From: JAJPXC01 sp964517875
Lineage (GTDB): Bacteria; Bacteroidota; Bacteroidia; Bacteroidales; Muribaculaceae
Length of the DNA stretch: 53,619 bases
Direction of reading: 5' to 3'
NCBI GenBank assembly: GCA_964517875.1
Contig: CAZFEU010000008.1
Span: forward strand, 1 to 53,619
Below, in pieces: positions 17,720-26,732 of this stretch. Each line of letters begins with the position of its first letter. Within the stretch, counting starts at the first letter, position 1. The notes beneath the pieces are model-generated. The model did no database searches. It was not told the DNA's origin and was given only the letters and a program-made list of their open reading frames with translations. Made by a program: the position numbers and the translations under genes.

Positions 17720-18136
17720 GCAAGAATTCTTTTTAGTGTTACTTAAAAGGTTATGTTAATTATCTCTCTTACTTGGTTGAAACACGGCCTGGCTTAGATT
17801 GCGATAGATAAAACCTTCCATAGCGTTTAGTCTAATTGGCTGTAGGTATTGACTTTAAGGTAAACAGCGCAACACATCGAGTTGATTGGGTAGTATCACT
17901 CTCTACAATGTTAGTTCTACTTTAATCTTTAGTCACGTCGTGGCATAACTATCCCTTAAAGGGAAATCGACCACAAATTAAACTATTATATTTTAATTTA
18001 TCACTATTTAACTAAATGTTTTTTCCGCCGACATCCTAATTTTAACTAATGTTAATTAACATCACGCTTCATCAGACTTGTCTGACTCGTCGGACTTGCT
18101 TACCCGTCTAACGCAATGGGGGAGGGGAGGGGGGGA
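17720..18136. promoter_or_regulatory. 417-bp AT-rich leader and control region of the sus-like locus
   Basis: No gene seen. It contains the near-palindrome TCCCTT-A-AAGGGA (17952-17964) and short repeats around CAGACTTGTCTG near 18073. I could not find a well-spaced TTTG/TAnnTTTG pair pointing into susC, so the control element is unclear. Confidence 0.35.
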
Positions 18137-19948
18137 TTAGGGCTGGGGGTGGAAATGCGAGGTGATGATGGCCGCCTTGGATTTACCTACCACAGCCGCT
18201 ATCTGTTCGGCGGTAGCTTCTCGCAGACGTTTCACGCTCTTAAATGCACCAATGAGCTGCTCCACGGTCTTGGGGCCGATGCCATGGATGCTGTCGAGCT
18301 CCGACACGGTCTGGCTTTTTGACCGGCGGTTGCGGTGATGCGTGATGCCAAATCGGTGTGCCTCGTCGCGGAGGTGCTGCACTACTCGGAGCGACTCAGA
18401 ATTTTTGTCAATATAGAGGGGTGTGGAGTCGCCCGGGAAGTAGATCTCCTCAAGGCGCTTTGCTATGCCCACCACGGCTATGGTGCCTCGCAGCCCCATC
18501 TCGTCGAGGGCTTCGACGGCGGCACTTAGCTGCCCTTTGCCTCCATCGACCACGATAAGTTGCGGCAATCCTTCCCCTTCAAGCATAAGCCGGGTGTAAC
18601 GACGGGTGAGCACCTCCTTCATCGATGCGAAATCATCGGGGCCTTCAACGGTCTTGATATTAAAATGGCGGTAATCGCGCTTACTGGGCTTTGCGTCGCG
18701 AAATACTACACACGAGGCTACAGGGTTGGTACCCTGTATGTTGGAATTGTCAAAGCACTCGATATGTCGTGGTAACTCGGTGAGCCGGAAATCCGATTTC
18801 ATACGCTCGAGTATCCTCTCGGTACGCTGCTGAGGGTCAGTGCGTTCCATATTTCTCAGCATATCAACCTTGCTTTGCCGAGCATTGCGGGTTGACACTT
18901 CGAGCAGCTTGGCCTTATCACCCCGCTGAGGCACTATGAAATTAACACCATCGAGCTCAGTATCAGGCAGTAGCGGCACGATAACATCGCCGTAGTCCAC
19001 ACCGAACCGCTGCTTTATCTCATCCATTGCGTAGGCCAGGAGCTGTGCCTGTGTTTCATCGAGGCGGCGGCGGTAACGTAGGGTGTAGCTGCGCACTACA
19101 GCTCCGCGGCGCACGTGCATATAGTTGATGAACACCTCGCGGTCGTCATCGTCGATACCGAACACGTCAACATCGTTGATCGTGGTTGACACGATGACGC
19201 TTTTGGCGCGGTACTTCTCCACAAGCTGCAACTTCTCTTTGAGCTCCTGTGCCTGTTCAAACTGCAGCTCCATTGACAGGCGCTCCATCTCGGAGCGCAG
19301 GTAATCGACGATTTCGGATATCTCTCCGTGCAGTATCTGCTTCACACGCTCTATCCAACGGGCATAGGTTTCGGGGTCGACAAGCCCCAGACAGCAACCG
19401 CGGCATTTGTGTATATGATATTCAAGGCACAACCTGCCCTGCCGGCGATTTATATACTCCTCTGTGATGGGGATGCGGCACGTGCGCAGGGGAAACAGCT
19501 CGTGAATAAGCTGTATCACAGCTCGAGCAGCGCCCACATCGGTGAAAGGGCCGTAATATTTACCGCCGTCCTTGAGCCGTGTGCGTGTCATGAACACGCG
19601 AGGGTAAAGCTCGTTGGTCACCACGATCCAGGGGTATGACTTGTCATCCTTAAGTAGCACGTTGTAGCGTGGCTTGTACTCCTTGATCATGGAGTTCTCA
19701 AGATTGAGCGCGTCTTGCTCGGTGGGCACCACGATGTAGCTCATGTCGGCGATGGCGCGCACCAGCAGGTTGGTGCGTACTGATGGATGCGTGCGGTTGA
19801 AATAGGAAGACACGCGGCGCTTGAGCTTTTTAGCTTTACCCACATAAATCACCGTACCCTCAGCGTCATAGTACATGTAGACGCCGGGGGTATCGGGAAG
19901 GATGGCAATTTTTGCCTTTAGTTCGGGTGATTTGTCGTGTTTTGACAA
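18137..19948 (-). CDS. uvrC: UvrABC nucleotide excision repair endonuclease subunit UvrC
   Basis: Makes the dual incision in nucleotide excision repair. The GIY-YIG nuclease domain is at about residues 15-95 (TPGVYMYYDAEGTVIYVGKAKKL). The UVR motif that contacts UvrB is near 210-240. The RNase H-like 5'-incision domain is at about 380-530 (IECFDNSNIQGTNPVAS, VVDGGKGQLSAA). Tandem helix-hairpin-helix motifs are at 550-600. At 603 aa it is full length. No in-frame ATG precedes the conserved region, so a TTG start 10 bp after the apt stop is the best choice, which implies coupling with apt. Confidence 0.95.
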   Translation of the reverse strand: MSKHDKSPELKAKIAILPDTPGVYMYYDAEGTVIYVGKAKKLKRRVSSYFNRTHPSVRTNLLVRAIADMSYIVVPTEQDALNLENSMIKEYKPRYNVLLKDDKSYPWIVVTNELYPRVFMTRTRLKDGGKYYGPFTDVGAARAVIQLIHELFPLRTCRIPITEEYINRRQGRLCLEYHIHKCRGCCLGLVDPETYARWIERVKQILHGEISEIVDYLRSEMERLSMELQFEQAQELKEKLQLVEKYRAKSVIVSTTINDVDVFGIDDDDREVFINYMHVRRGAVVRSYTLRYRRRLDETQAQLLAYAMDEIKQRFGVDYGDVIVPLLPDTELDGVNFIVPQRGDKAKLLEVSTRNARQSKVDMLRNMERTDPQQRTERILERMKSDFRLTELPRHIECFDNSNIQGTNPVASCVVFRDAKPSKRDYRHFNIKTVEGPDDFASMKEVLTRRYTRLMLEGEGLPQLIVVDGGKGQLSAAVEALDEMGLRGTIAVVGIAKRLEEIYFPGDSTPLYIDKNSESLRVVQHLRDEAHRFGITHHRNRRSKSQTVSELDSIHGIGPKTVEQLIGAFKSVKRLREATAEQIAAVVGKSKAAIITSHFHPQP

Positions 19949-19958
19949 TCGATGTCGA

Positions 19959-20477
19959 TCAATAGGTTATCAGCGAGTTCACGTCGACATCGGCGGGCAG
20001 ATTCGCACGGCCGTTGAGAGCGCTGAGCTCGATGATAAATGAGATGTAGATTTTCTTGGGGTTGAGTTGTTTCACCAGTTCGTAGGCGGCGGTCATGGTG
20101 CCACCGGTGGCGAGCACGTCATCGTGTATCACCACGATATCGTCCTCGGTGATGGCGTCGCGGTGGATCTCGATAGTGTCTTCGCCATACTCCTTGGCGT
20201 AGGTTTTCTTGATAGTGTCGGCAGGGAGCTTGCCGGGCTTGCGGCATGGCACGAAACCTGCGCCGAGCTCATAGGCGAGGATTGAGCCGCCGATGAAGCC
20301 GCGCGACTCGATGCCCACCACCTTAGTCACACCCTTGTTGCGGTAGAGCTGCGACAGGTCGAAGCCGATGATGTGGAGTGCGCGTGGGTCTTTGAACGCT
20401 GTTGTTAGGTCTTTGAACAGGACACCCTTTGCAGGGAAATCCTCTACGTCGCGGATTTTTGACTTGATGTATTCCAT
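19959..20477 (-). CDS. apt: Adenine phosphoribosyltransferase
   Basis: Purine salvage enzyme that makes AMP from adenine and PRPP in the cytosol. The 172-aa protein has the type I PRTase fold, with the FPAKGVLFKDLTTAF start region, GIESRGFIGGSILAYELG, and the PRPP-binding loop VVIHDDVLATGGTMTAAYEL. It lies between mnmG and uvrC on the same strand, 10 bp upstream of uvrC. Confidence 0.95.
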   Translation of the reverse strand: MEYIKSKIRDVEDFPAKGVLFKDLTTAFKDPRALHIIGFDLSQLYRNKGVTKVVGIESRGFIGGSILAYELGAGFVPCRKPGKLPADTIKKTYAKEYGEDTIEIHRDAITEDDIVVIHDDVLATGGTMTAAYELVKQLNPKKIYISFIIELSALNGRANLPADVDVNSLITY

Positions 20478-20520
20478 TATATGGGTTTATGGGGTTATGG
20501 GTTTTGTTGCGTGATTCAAT

Positions 20521-20534
20521 GTTCCACGTGGAAC
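20521..20534. promoter_or_regulatory. parS: parS-type centromere site (ParB-binding palindrome)
   Basis: GTTCCACGTGGAAC is a perfect 14-bp palindrome. It is identical to the parS core of pseudomonads and one base per half-site from the Bacillus form GTTTCACGTGAAAC. It lies in the 73-bp gap between the mnmG stop and the apt start. In many bacteria mnmG (gidA) and parS sites are both near the replication origin. It has no loop, so it is not a terminator hairpin. Confidence 0.7.
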
Positions 20535-20550
20535 GTGGTTAAGTATTGTA

Positions 20551-22431
20551 TTATCGGCCTTTTAGCAGAAGTAGTATATTTATATCATTAGGTGAAATTC
20601 CGGGTATTCGCGATGCTTGCCCTACGGTAGTCGGCTTGATTTTAGCAAGCTTCTGGCGCGCCTCCGTAGTAATGGAGGTGATAGACGAATAGTCGGTATC
20701 ATAGTCGAGCTTCACATTCTCAAGTCGCATTATTTTGTCGGCAACTTGACGTTCACGGCTTATATATCCTTCATACTTTATGAGGATTTCAGCAGCCTCA
20801 ATTATCTCATCGCGACGTTGTGACTCAATCTCCGCATCGATAAATTCGGCAAGACGGCCTACATGTTTAGCGAGCTTTTCAATGCTCAGCTGTGGACGCA
20901 AAATCAGGTCGTACAGGCGACATCCGCGGGTCAATGGGGTAGTGCCCATTGACTCCAAGAAGGGATTGATAAGGGCGGGCTTTATTGAGAAATTACGTGC
21001 AAACTCTATCAATGCGTCGCGCTGCGCACGTTTCGTCTCCATAAGTCGCAAGCGCTCCGCAGAGGCCAGACCGATTGCCGCTCCACGGGGAGTGAGGCGC
21101 ATATCGGCATCATCCTGGCGCAGCAGTATACGGTATTCGGCCCTTGAGGTAAACATGCGGTAAGGCTCATCGACACCTTTTGTGACGAGATCGTCAATCA
21201 ACACGCCGATATATGCTTCGTCGCGCGCCAAAGTAAAGGGCTCCTTACCTTGCGTTGACAATGCCGCATTGATTCCGGCCATAAGACCTTGACCTGCTGC
21301 TTCTTCATAGCCTGTTGTTCCATTAACCTGACCCGCAAAAAAGAGTCCTCTCACCATTTTGGTTTCCAGTGTATGGCGCAGTTGGGTTGGATCGAAAAAG
21401 TCATATTCGATGGCATAGCCGGGGCGATAAATCTGAACATCGGCAAGTGCCGGTATCGTCTGTAAAGCTTCAATCTGTGTATTGAGCGGGAGTGATGAGC
21501 TGAAGCCATTAAGATAGAACTCCCGGGTATCTTCACCCTCGGGCTCGAGAAAAAGCTGGTGCTCATTCTTATCGGCGAAGGTCACAATCTTCGTCTCGAT
21601 TGAAGGGCAATAACGCGGACCTATACTCTTTATCTGCCCATTGTAGAGTGGTGAATTGGCCAGGTCGTCACGGAGAATGCGGTGGGTCTCAGTATTCGTA
21701 TAAATGGTGTAACAGTCACGTTGGCGCAACTCGCGGTGAACATCGGTAAGATAAGAGAATTTATGAAAATCATCTTCGCCCGACTGAGGCGTGGTAAGCT
21801 CCCACTTCACCGACCGACCGTCGATACGCACCGGTGTACCGGTTTTCATTCGGTCAGTAACGAAGCCCAAATCACGCAGCTGCTCTGTGATGCCATGCGA
21901 TCGAGGTTCTGACACACGGCCACCCGGTATTTGCACGCTACCCACATGCATGAGTCCATTGAGGAATGTTCCGGCAGTGAGTACCACCGCTCGAGCCTTG
22001 AATTGTGCGCCAAGGGCAGTGACCACTCCACACACTTTTCCATCCTCAATGATGAGTCGCACCACCGAGTCTTGCCACATATATAAATTAGGTGCGTTCT
22101 CGAGTGTGTGGCGCCAAAGAGCGGAATAACGCATGCGGTCGCTCTGAGCTCGCGGACTCCACATAGCCGGACCTTTCGACCGGTTGAGCATTCTGAACTG
22201 AATTGCCGTCCGGTCGGTGATAATTCCCATCTCACCACCGAGCGCATCGATTTCGCGTACTATCTGCCCCTTGGCGATTCCGCCCACGGCAGGGTTGCAG
22301 CTCATCTGCGCTATCTTGTTCATGTCGATGGTAATCAACAGAGTCGATGCCCCGAGACGCGACGCAGCGAGGGCGGCCTCGCATCCGGCGTGGCCCGCTC
22401 CTATCACTATCACATCGTAGTTGGTCTTCAT
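20551..22431 (-). CDS. mnmG: tRNA uridine-5-carboxymethylaminomethyl modification enzyme MnmG (GidA)
   Basis: FAD-dependent partner of MnmE that modifies U34 of certain tRNAs. The N-terminal dinucleotide fold is YDVIVIGAGHAGCEAALAA. The family signature follows as NPAVGGIAKGQIVREIDALGG, then a conserved FAD-contact region near GQVNGTTGYEEAAGQGLMAG. A C-terminal helical domain ends with IPGISPNDINILLLLKG. At 626 aa it is full length. It is 28 bp downstream of ybeY and in the same probable transcript. Confidence 0.96.
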   Translation of the reverse strand: MKTNYDVIVIGAGHAGCEAALAASRLGASTLLITIDMNKIAQMSCNPAVGGIAKGQIVREIDALGGEMGIITDRTAIQFRMLNRSKGPAMWSPRAQSDRMRYSALWRHTLENAPNLYMWQDSVVRLIIEDGKVCGVVTALGAQFKARAVVLTAGTFLNGLMHVGSVQIPGGRVSEPRSHGITEQLRDLGFVTDRMKTGTPVRIDGRSVKWELTTPQSGEDDFHKFSYLTDVHRELRQRDCYTIYTNTETHRILRDDLANSPLYNGQIKSIGPRYCPSIETKIVTFADKNEHQLFLEPEGEDTREFYLNGFSSSLPLNTQIEALQTIPALADVQIYRPGYAIEYDFFDPTQLRHTLETKMVRGLFFAGQVNGTTGYEEAAGQGLMAGINAALSTQGKEPFTLARDEAYIGVLIDDLVTKGVDEPYRMFTSRAEYRILLRQDDADMRLTPRGAAIGLASAERLRLMETKRAQRDALIEFARNFSIKPALINPFLESMGTTPLTRGCRLYDLILRPQLSIEKLAKHVGRLAEFIDAEIESQRRDEIIEAAEILIKYEGYISRERQVADKIMRLENVKLDYDTDYSSITSITTEARQKLAKIKPTTVGQASRIPGISPNDINILLLLKGR

Positions 22432-22459
22432 CGACGTATGGGTAATTTTTATAGTTATA

Positions 22460-22909
22460 TTATTGAGTATCTTTTAGTTGACTAAGAATTTCGAGCGATT
22501 TATCCTCGTGAGATTCCATTATTTGGCGTTGTCCTGGCGCTTTATCGTCAATTCCGCAAAGGTGGAGTACTCCGTGGATGATCACACGATATAATTCGCG
22601 GTCATAATCCACACCAAGCATCTCGGCATTAGAGGCGACTGTGTCGAGCGACAGGTATATATCGCCGCGAAGGCGTCGGCCACGGGTATTGTCGAATGTT
22701 ATGATGTCGGTGTAGTAGTCGTGTTGAAGAAAACGGCGATTGACGTCGAGTATCGTGGCGTCGTCGCAGAATACGTAGGTCAGCTCTGCCGCCTCACGGT
22801 CGTGAGCATCGGCCACCGCTGAAATCCAGCGGCGCAGCAACTCCTCATTGAGTGGGGGCATCTCCACTCCCTGGGCTAAAAGTTGTAACTGCAATTCGCG
22901 TTTCGCCAT
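22460..22909 (-). CDS. ybeY: rRNA maturation RNase YbeY
   Basis: A 149-aa metal-dependent endoribonuclease acting in 16S rRNA 3'-end maturation and ribosome quality control. FVFCDDATILDVNRRFL-like and DIITFDNTRG segments precede the metal site HGVLHLCGIDD. In most bacteria the third ligand of the HGxLHLxGxDH motif is His; here that position is Asp. I recall similar replacements in other Bacteroidetes, so activity is not ruled out. First gene of the ybeY-mnmG-apt-uvrC series, with a good promoter upstream. Confidence 0.9.
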   Translation of the reverse strand: MAKRELQLQLLAQGVEMPPLNEELLRRWISAVADAHDREAAELTYVFCDDATILDVNRRFLQHDYYTDIITFDNTRGRRLRGDIYLSLDTVASNAEMLGVDYDRELYRVIIHGVLHLCGIDDKAPGQRQIMESHEDKSLEILSQLKDTQ

Positions 22910-22928
22910 ATTTGGGGAAAATAACTCG

Positions 22929-22958
22929 CAAATTTAAAAAAATTCCCCAAATCCCCAA
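22929..22958 (-). promoter_or_regulatory. Putative promoter of ybeY-mnmG-apt-uvrC
   Basis: On the minus strand TTG (22958-22956), 19 bp, then TAAATTTG (22936-22929) fits the Bacteroidetes consensus and would start transcription a few bases before the ybeY ATG at 22909. Confidence 0.6.
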
Positions 22959-23021
22959 TAAAAAAATTCACACCCAACCGCGGATAAACAAAAATCGAAG
23001 CAAAGTCAACATTATGTTATT

Positions 23022-24239
23022 TCATACTTGTATACCATTTTTCAAAAAATCACGCAACCCTACATGCTGGATACCGGGGTATTGGGGGAGTGACCCGGTA
23101 ACGGGGTCCATCGACACTACATACTTGGGGTAGTTATCGCGTATGGCGGCAAGATTGCCAAACTCTCGTTCAATGGTTTCGTCCGCAGCAAGGAGATATG
23201 TGGCCTGTATGTACACTACCTTAGCATCGTTTGTCGCAACAAAATCAATTTCGGAATTGCGCAATACGCCGACAGTAACATTATACCCCCAGACCAGCAG
23301 CTGATTGTATATCACGTTTTCAATGAGCTTCTCGATTGATGCTCGAATACTGAATCCGCACAGCAGATTGCGTAGCCCATGGTCGGAGAAATAGTATTTA
23401 TACCTCTGCTCGAACAGCTTCTTACCCCGCACGTCATAGCGTGCTACTGGTTTTAAGATGAGCGAGTTACATAAGAATTTGAGATATACCGATGTGAGAT
23501 TGGACGTAATTTTTTCTCCTTGCGAGTTCAAGTAGTTAGATATATTAATCACCGACGTTAGCTTACCGATATTGTCGGCAATATAATGGGCAAGGTTCTC
23601 GATAAAGGGTACATTTCTTATCCCCTCGCGTGTAATAACGTCACGCATCATCACCGTGTTATAAACCCCCTGCAAATAGTCACGTAGCTGAGCTTCGTCG
23701 GTTATGTCAAAATGGCATAACCCCGGAAGCCCTCCGCAACGGAGGAATGCCATCAGACTATCTTCGCTATCGTTGATGCCATGGAACAGCAAAAATTCAT
23801 TATAATCCAGACTGTAAATGGGTATTTCTATGTATCTTCCTGCCAAACGCGTGCTAAGTTCCGACGAAAAGATATATGCATTGCTCCCGGTAGCCACGAT
23901 TTGGCATCTACCTTCCGCATGAAGGCTTCTGAGCGCATCCTCGTAGTTTACGATGTCCTGCACCTCATCCACAAGGAGATAATTGTGTCCTTCAGCCGAT
24001 AGTTTCGACACAGCAAAGTCATACAGTTCCTTAGCAGTCGTAATACTACCGAAACTTTGTAACTCCTTGTTTATATAGACCGTAGTAGCTTCGGGCCTGT
24101 TGACAGCCAGCCAATTGTGCAATTGTCGCAGCATATAGCTTTTGCCGACACGCCTCTGTCCTACAAGTATTATCATCATGTCGCGGTCGAGTCGTGACAC
24201 TATGTGGTCTAAATATATCGGACGGTTGATGATTTTCAT
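23022..24239 (-). CDS. AAA-family ATPase of the AAA_14/DUF4143 type
   Basis: A 405-aa P-loop ATPase. Walker A is GQRRVGKS at residues 27-34 and Walker B is in NYLLVDEVQDI near residue 90. The sensor region TGSNAYIFSSELSTRLAGRYIEI is also present in its usual place. The C-terminal half carries the DUF4143-type domain with restriction-nuclease-like spacing (SEIDFVATND). Such proteins are widespread and often duplicated in Bacteroidetes; the substrate is unknown. It is AT-richer than the housekeeping genes, stands alone, and has its own promoter and a tandem-repeat region upstream. Confidence 0.88.
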   Translation of the reverse strand: MKIINRPIYLDHIVSRLDRDMMIILVGQRRVGKSYMLRQLHNWLAVNRPEATTVYINKELQSFGSITTAKELYDFAVSKLSAEGHNYLLVDEVQDIVNYEDALRSLHAEGRCQIVATGSNAYIFSSELSTRLAGRYIEIPIYSLDYNEFLLFHGINDSEDSLMAFLRCGGLPGLCHFDITDEAQLRDYLQGVYNTVMMRDVITREGIRNVPFIENLAHYIADNIGKLTSVINISNYLNSQGEKITSNLTSVYLKFLCNSLILKPVARYDVRGKKLFEQRYKYYFSDHGLRNLLCGFSIRASIEKLIENVIYNQLLVWGYNVTVGVLRNSEIDFVATNDAKVVYIQATYLLAADETIEREFGNLAAIRDNYPKYVVSMDPVTGSLPQYPGIQHVGLRDFLKNGIQV

Positions 24240-24305
24240 GGCGTTTCAATAATTGATTTAGAAAAAATAGACGTTGCCTATGCATTTACTATCGCGATTC
24301 AGATG

Positions 24306-24336
24306 CAAAGTTAATCGTTTATACAATGCCAACCAA
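24306..24336 (-). promoter_or_regulatory. Putative promoter of the DUF4143 ATPase gene
   Basis: On the minus strand TTG (24336-24334), 20 bp, then TAACTTTG (24313-24306) matches the Bacteroidetes consensus. The leader to the ATG at 24239 is about 60 nt. Confidence 0.6.
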
Positions 24337-24360
24337 GCAAAAAATATAAAACTGCCACGA

Positions 24361-24470
24361 TATACCCGACTACTTTTGCATTATTTGCAAAACGTTAATG
24401 TATACCCAACCACTTTTGCAGTTTTTACAAAAGTACTAATGTATACCCGACCACTTTTGCAATTTTTCCT
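24361..24470. repeat. Three tandem 40-41-bp direct repeats upstream of the ATPase gene
   Basis: TATACCCGACTACTTTTGCA at 24361 recurs at 24401 and 24442 with one or two changes in the first 20 bases. Units one and two also carry an internal dyad (TTTTGCA...TGCAAAA; ACTTTTG...CAAAAGT). They lie just upstream of the ATPase promoter and could be operator copies or a small satellite. Confidence 0.6.
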
Positions 24471-24585
24471 GCCCGAAGGAGCGTTCTCTATATAACCACA
24501 TGACTGCGAGCGCAGCGAGCTGGCTTGTGGATGTGAGGCTGCTGGAGGTGATGTGCCTGTGTGGCACTACTCTAATTACTGAACA

Positions 24586-24671
24586 GTAGGGACACACGGC
24601 CCGTGTGTCCGCATTACATGCTGTCACATAGGCTTGTCCGAATCGCGGACGTACGAGCCATACGTCCCTAC
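24586..24671. repeat. Palindromic REP/MITE-like element with 8-bp terminal inverted repeats
   Basis: GTAGGGAC (24586-24593) and GTCCCTAC (24664-24671) bound an 86-bp unit. Inside are GGACACACG-GCC-CGTGTGTCC (24590-24610), GTCCG/CGGAC (24636-24650) and an alternative GGACGT/ACGTCC pairing (24647-24667). There is no coding capacity. The rest of the 618-bp gap (24240-24857) shows no gene. Confidence 0.6.
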
Positions 24672-24857
24672 GGCGGAGTAATATAGAGGGAAGCCCTCAA
24701 GGGATAGATATGTTCCCCAACAACTATGCCACTTATCATTCCATCCCGCTGCGACATATAGATAGATGATATTTTGAGGCAGTTGCCCTGGTAATTGCGG
24801 CGAATATTATCAGTTGTCAAACTTTTTTATTACTTTCGCGCCATATATGCCGATTAA

Positions 24858-25823
24858 ATGACCACTTTGACTCAAATACAGCAAGCGATAGCCCCGGAGC
24901 TCGACAAGCTAAACGCTTGCATCGCCCGGGAGTTGCTGTCGTCCAACGACCTGATGAATCAAGTGGTCGACAACTATCTAAAAACCAAGGGGAAACAGAT
25001 TCGCCCCATAATGGTGATACTATCGGCCAAGATGCACGGTGATACCAACCCGCATGTAATCAACGCCGCCGCTGCAGTAGAGCTACTCCACAACGCTTCG
25101 CTGATACACGATGATGTAGTCGACGACTCCAAAACACGCCGCTCACGCCCCACGGTCAATGCGGTGTGGGACAACCATATAGCCGTATTAGTGGGCGATT
25201 TCTTCGTGTCGACATCGCTCCACCTTGCCATCAGCACCGGCGACATACGCATCATCGACTCAATATCGAGGCTTGGCAGGCTGCTCTCACTGGGAGAGAT
25301 TGACCAGATTTACAACGCTCGTTATCACCGTGTGGAGGAGGATGCATATTTTGAGGTTATAACCCGCAAGACGGCATCGCTATTCATGTCGTGCGTCGAG
25401 ATGGGGGCTTATGCCACCGGAGCCAGCGACGCAGAGGTGCAACGCATACGCCAATTCGCCCTGCTACTGGGACAGGCATTCCAGATCAAGGATGACATTT
25501 TCGACTACTTCAGCGACACAGCCGTAGGAAAACCCACCGGCAACGATATGCGCGAGGGGAAAATAACCCTCCCTCTGATTCACGCCCTCAACTCCAACCA
25601 CCCGAAGGCACAGGAGATGGCCGAGATGTCGCGCCGTGACGTGCTGACCACCGACGAAATCAACGAGCTAATCGAGTTTGCCAAAGAAGCCGGAGGCATT
25701 GACTACGCTTACGCCACGATGGAGAGGCTTCGCGACGAGGCCATGCAATACCTCGACATGGCCAACCCCGTGAGCCAGGATTTCGTAAAACTCTTTGATT
25801 ACATCATTGAGAGAAGCTACTGA
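24858..25823 (+). CDS. Polyprenyl (trans-prenyl) diphosphate synthase
   Basis: A 321-aa trans-isoprenyl diphosphate synthase that extends allylic diphosphates with isopentenyl diphosphate, probably for the menaquinone side chain. The first Asp-rich motif lies in ASLIHDDVVDDSKTRRSRP near residue 85, preceded by KGKQIRPIMVILS. The second is QIKDDIFDYFSD near residue 210, followed by GKPTGNDMREGKITLPLI. Product chain length cannot be read with confidence. It is convergent with nadK, with only about 40 bp between the stops and no clear terminator hairpin. Confidence 0.93.
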   Translation: MTTLTQIQQAIAPELDKLNACIARELLSSNDLMNQVVDNYLKTKGKQIRPIMVILSAKMHGDTNPHVINAAAAVELLHNASLIHDDVVDDSKTRRSRPTVNAVWDNHIAVLVGDFFVSTSLHLAISTGDIRIIDSISRLGRLLSLGEIDQIYNARYHRVEEDAYFEVITRKTASLFMSCVEMGAYATGASDAEVQRIRQFALLLGQAFQIKDDIFDYFSDTAVGKPTGNDMREGKITLPLIHALNSNHPKAQEMAEMSRRDVLTTDEINELIEFAKEAGGIDYAYATMERLRDEAMQYLDMANPVSQDFVKLFDYIIERSY

Positions 25824-25862
25824 GCCAGGCACATACTCTACTCAAACCCCACATATCACTTA

Positions 25863-26732
25863 TCAGCTACCCCACAGGAGCTTGCTGCGCAGAGTGGCGG
25901 CAAATGTGTGCCCCTTGCGTTGCACCACCTTTACAGTGAAGTCGGCGCGGCGCAATGTGATGTCACTCCCCGAGGGGAGTGTGAGTGAGCGTCCATCAAT
26001 GCTCACGCGGTAGCCGGCCACGCGCGACGTAGTGGTAAGGGTTAACTCGGATGAGTCGCCGAGCACCAGCGGCCTCATCGTCAGCGTATGAGCGGCGATG
26101 GGAGTCACAACCCAGTTTGGAGCTAATGGCTCGATTATGGGCCCTCCCACCGACAGGTTATAGGCCGTTGAGCCAGTGGGTGTGGCCACAAGAAGTCCAT
26201 CGGCGTGATATGTGGCAAGTTCAGTGTCGCCAAGGCGTGTCTTTACCTCAATCATCGATGCTGTATCCTCCTTGAGCACAGCCACTTCATTGAGCGCATA
26301 GGGCCAGATGCCACTCGCGGCCACCAATGGCGACTCAAGCTTGATGAGTGAGCGACACTCCACATCGTACTCCCCGCCGATCACCTCCTCAATCACCTCG
26401 CGGGCCTGATCGATGCCCGCAGCCGTAAGATACCCCAGGTGGCCGGTGTTGATGCCAAGTATCGGCACATCTGTGTACCCCAACCAAGCTACTGCCTTCA
26501 GAAAAGTGCCATCGCCGCCGAAGCTCAGAGCCAGGTCGGGGCGTTGACTCTCGAAGTCGACAGGGTCAGGGATGCTGAATGAGCCCAACTGCGCCTTGAG
26601 ATAGTCGGCAAACTCGCTTTCGAGCGTCAACACGGCGCCGGTGTCCTGAAGCCATCGCAACAGACTTGCCACCTTGTTAATATTGTCGCCTTGAAAAGAG
26701 CTGCCTATTACAGCTATATGGATTTCGGTCAT
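25863..26732 (-). CDS. nadK: NAD kinase
   Basis: A 289-aa cytosolic kinase that phosphorylates NAD to NADP. It has the family GGDGTFLKAV motif near residue 74 with NTGHLGYLTA just after. The conserved GLLVATPTGSTAYNLSVGGPI lies near residue 175, and TPIAAHTLTMRPLVLGD further on. Its ATG overlaps the stop of the upstream CBS-like ORF (ATGA, 26729-26732), so the two are coupled. Confidence 0.95.
   Translation of the reverse strand: MTEIHIAVIGSSFQGDNINKVASLLRWLQDTGAVLTLESEFADYLKAQLGSFSIPDPVDFESQRPDLALSFGGDGTFLKAVAWLGYTDVPILGINTGHLGYLTAAGIDQAREVIEEVIGGEYDVECRSLIKLESPLVAASGIWPYALNEVAVLKEDTASMIEVKTRLGDTELATYHADGLLVATPTGSTAYNLSVGGPIIEPLAPNWVVTPIAAHTLTMRPLVLGDSSELTLTTTSRVAGYRVSIDGRSLTLPSGSDITLRRADFTVKVVQRKGHTFAATLRSKLLWGS

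Noticed and set aside
24361..24470. CRISPR array from the three 40-bp repeats
   Set aside because: Whole units repeat, including the supposed spacers, and there are only three, with no cas genes.
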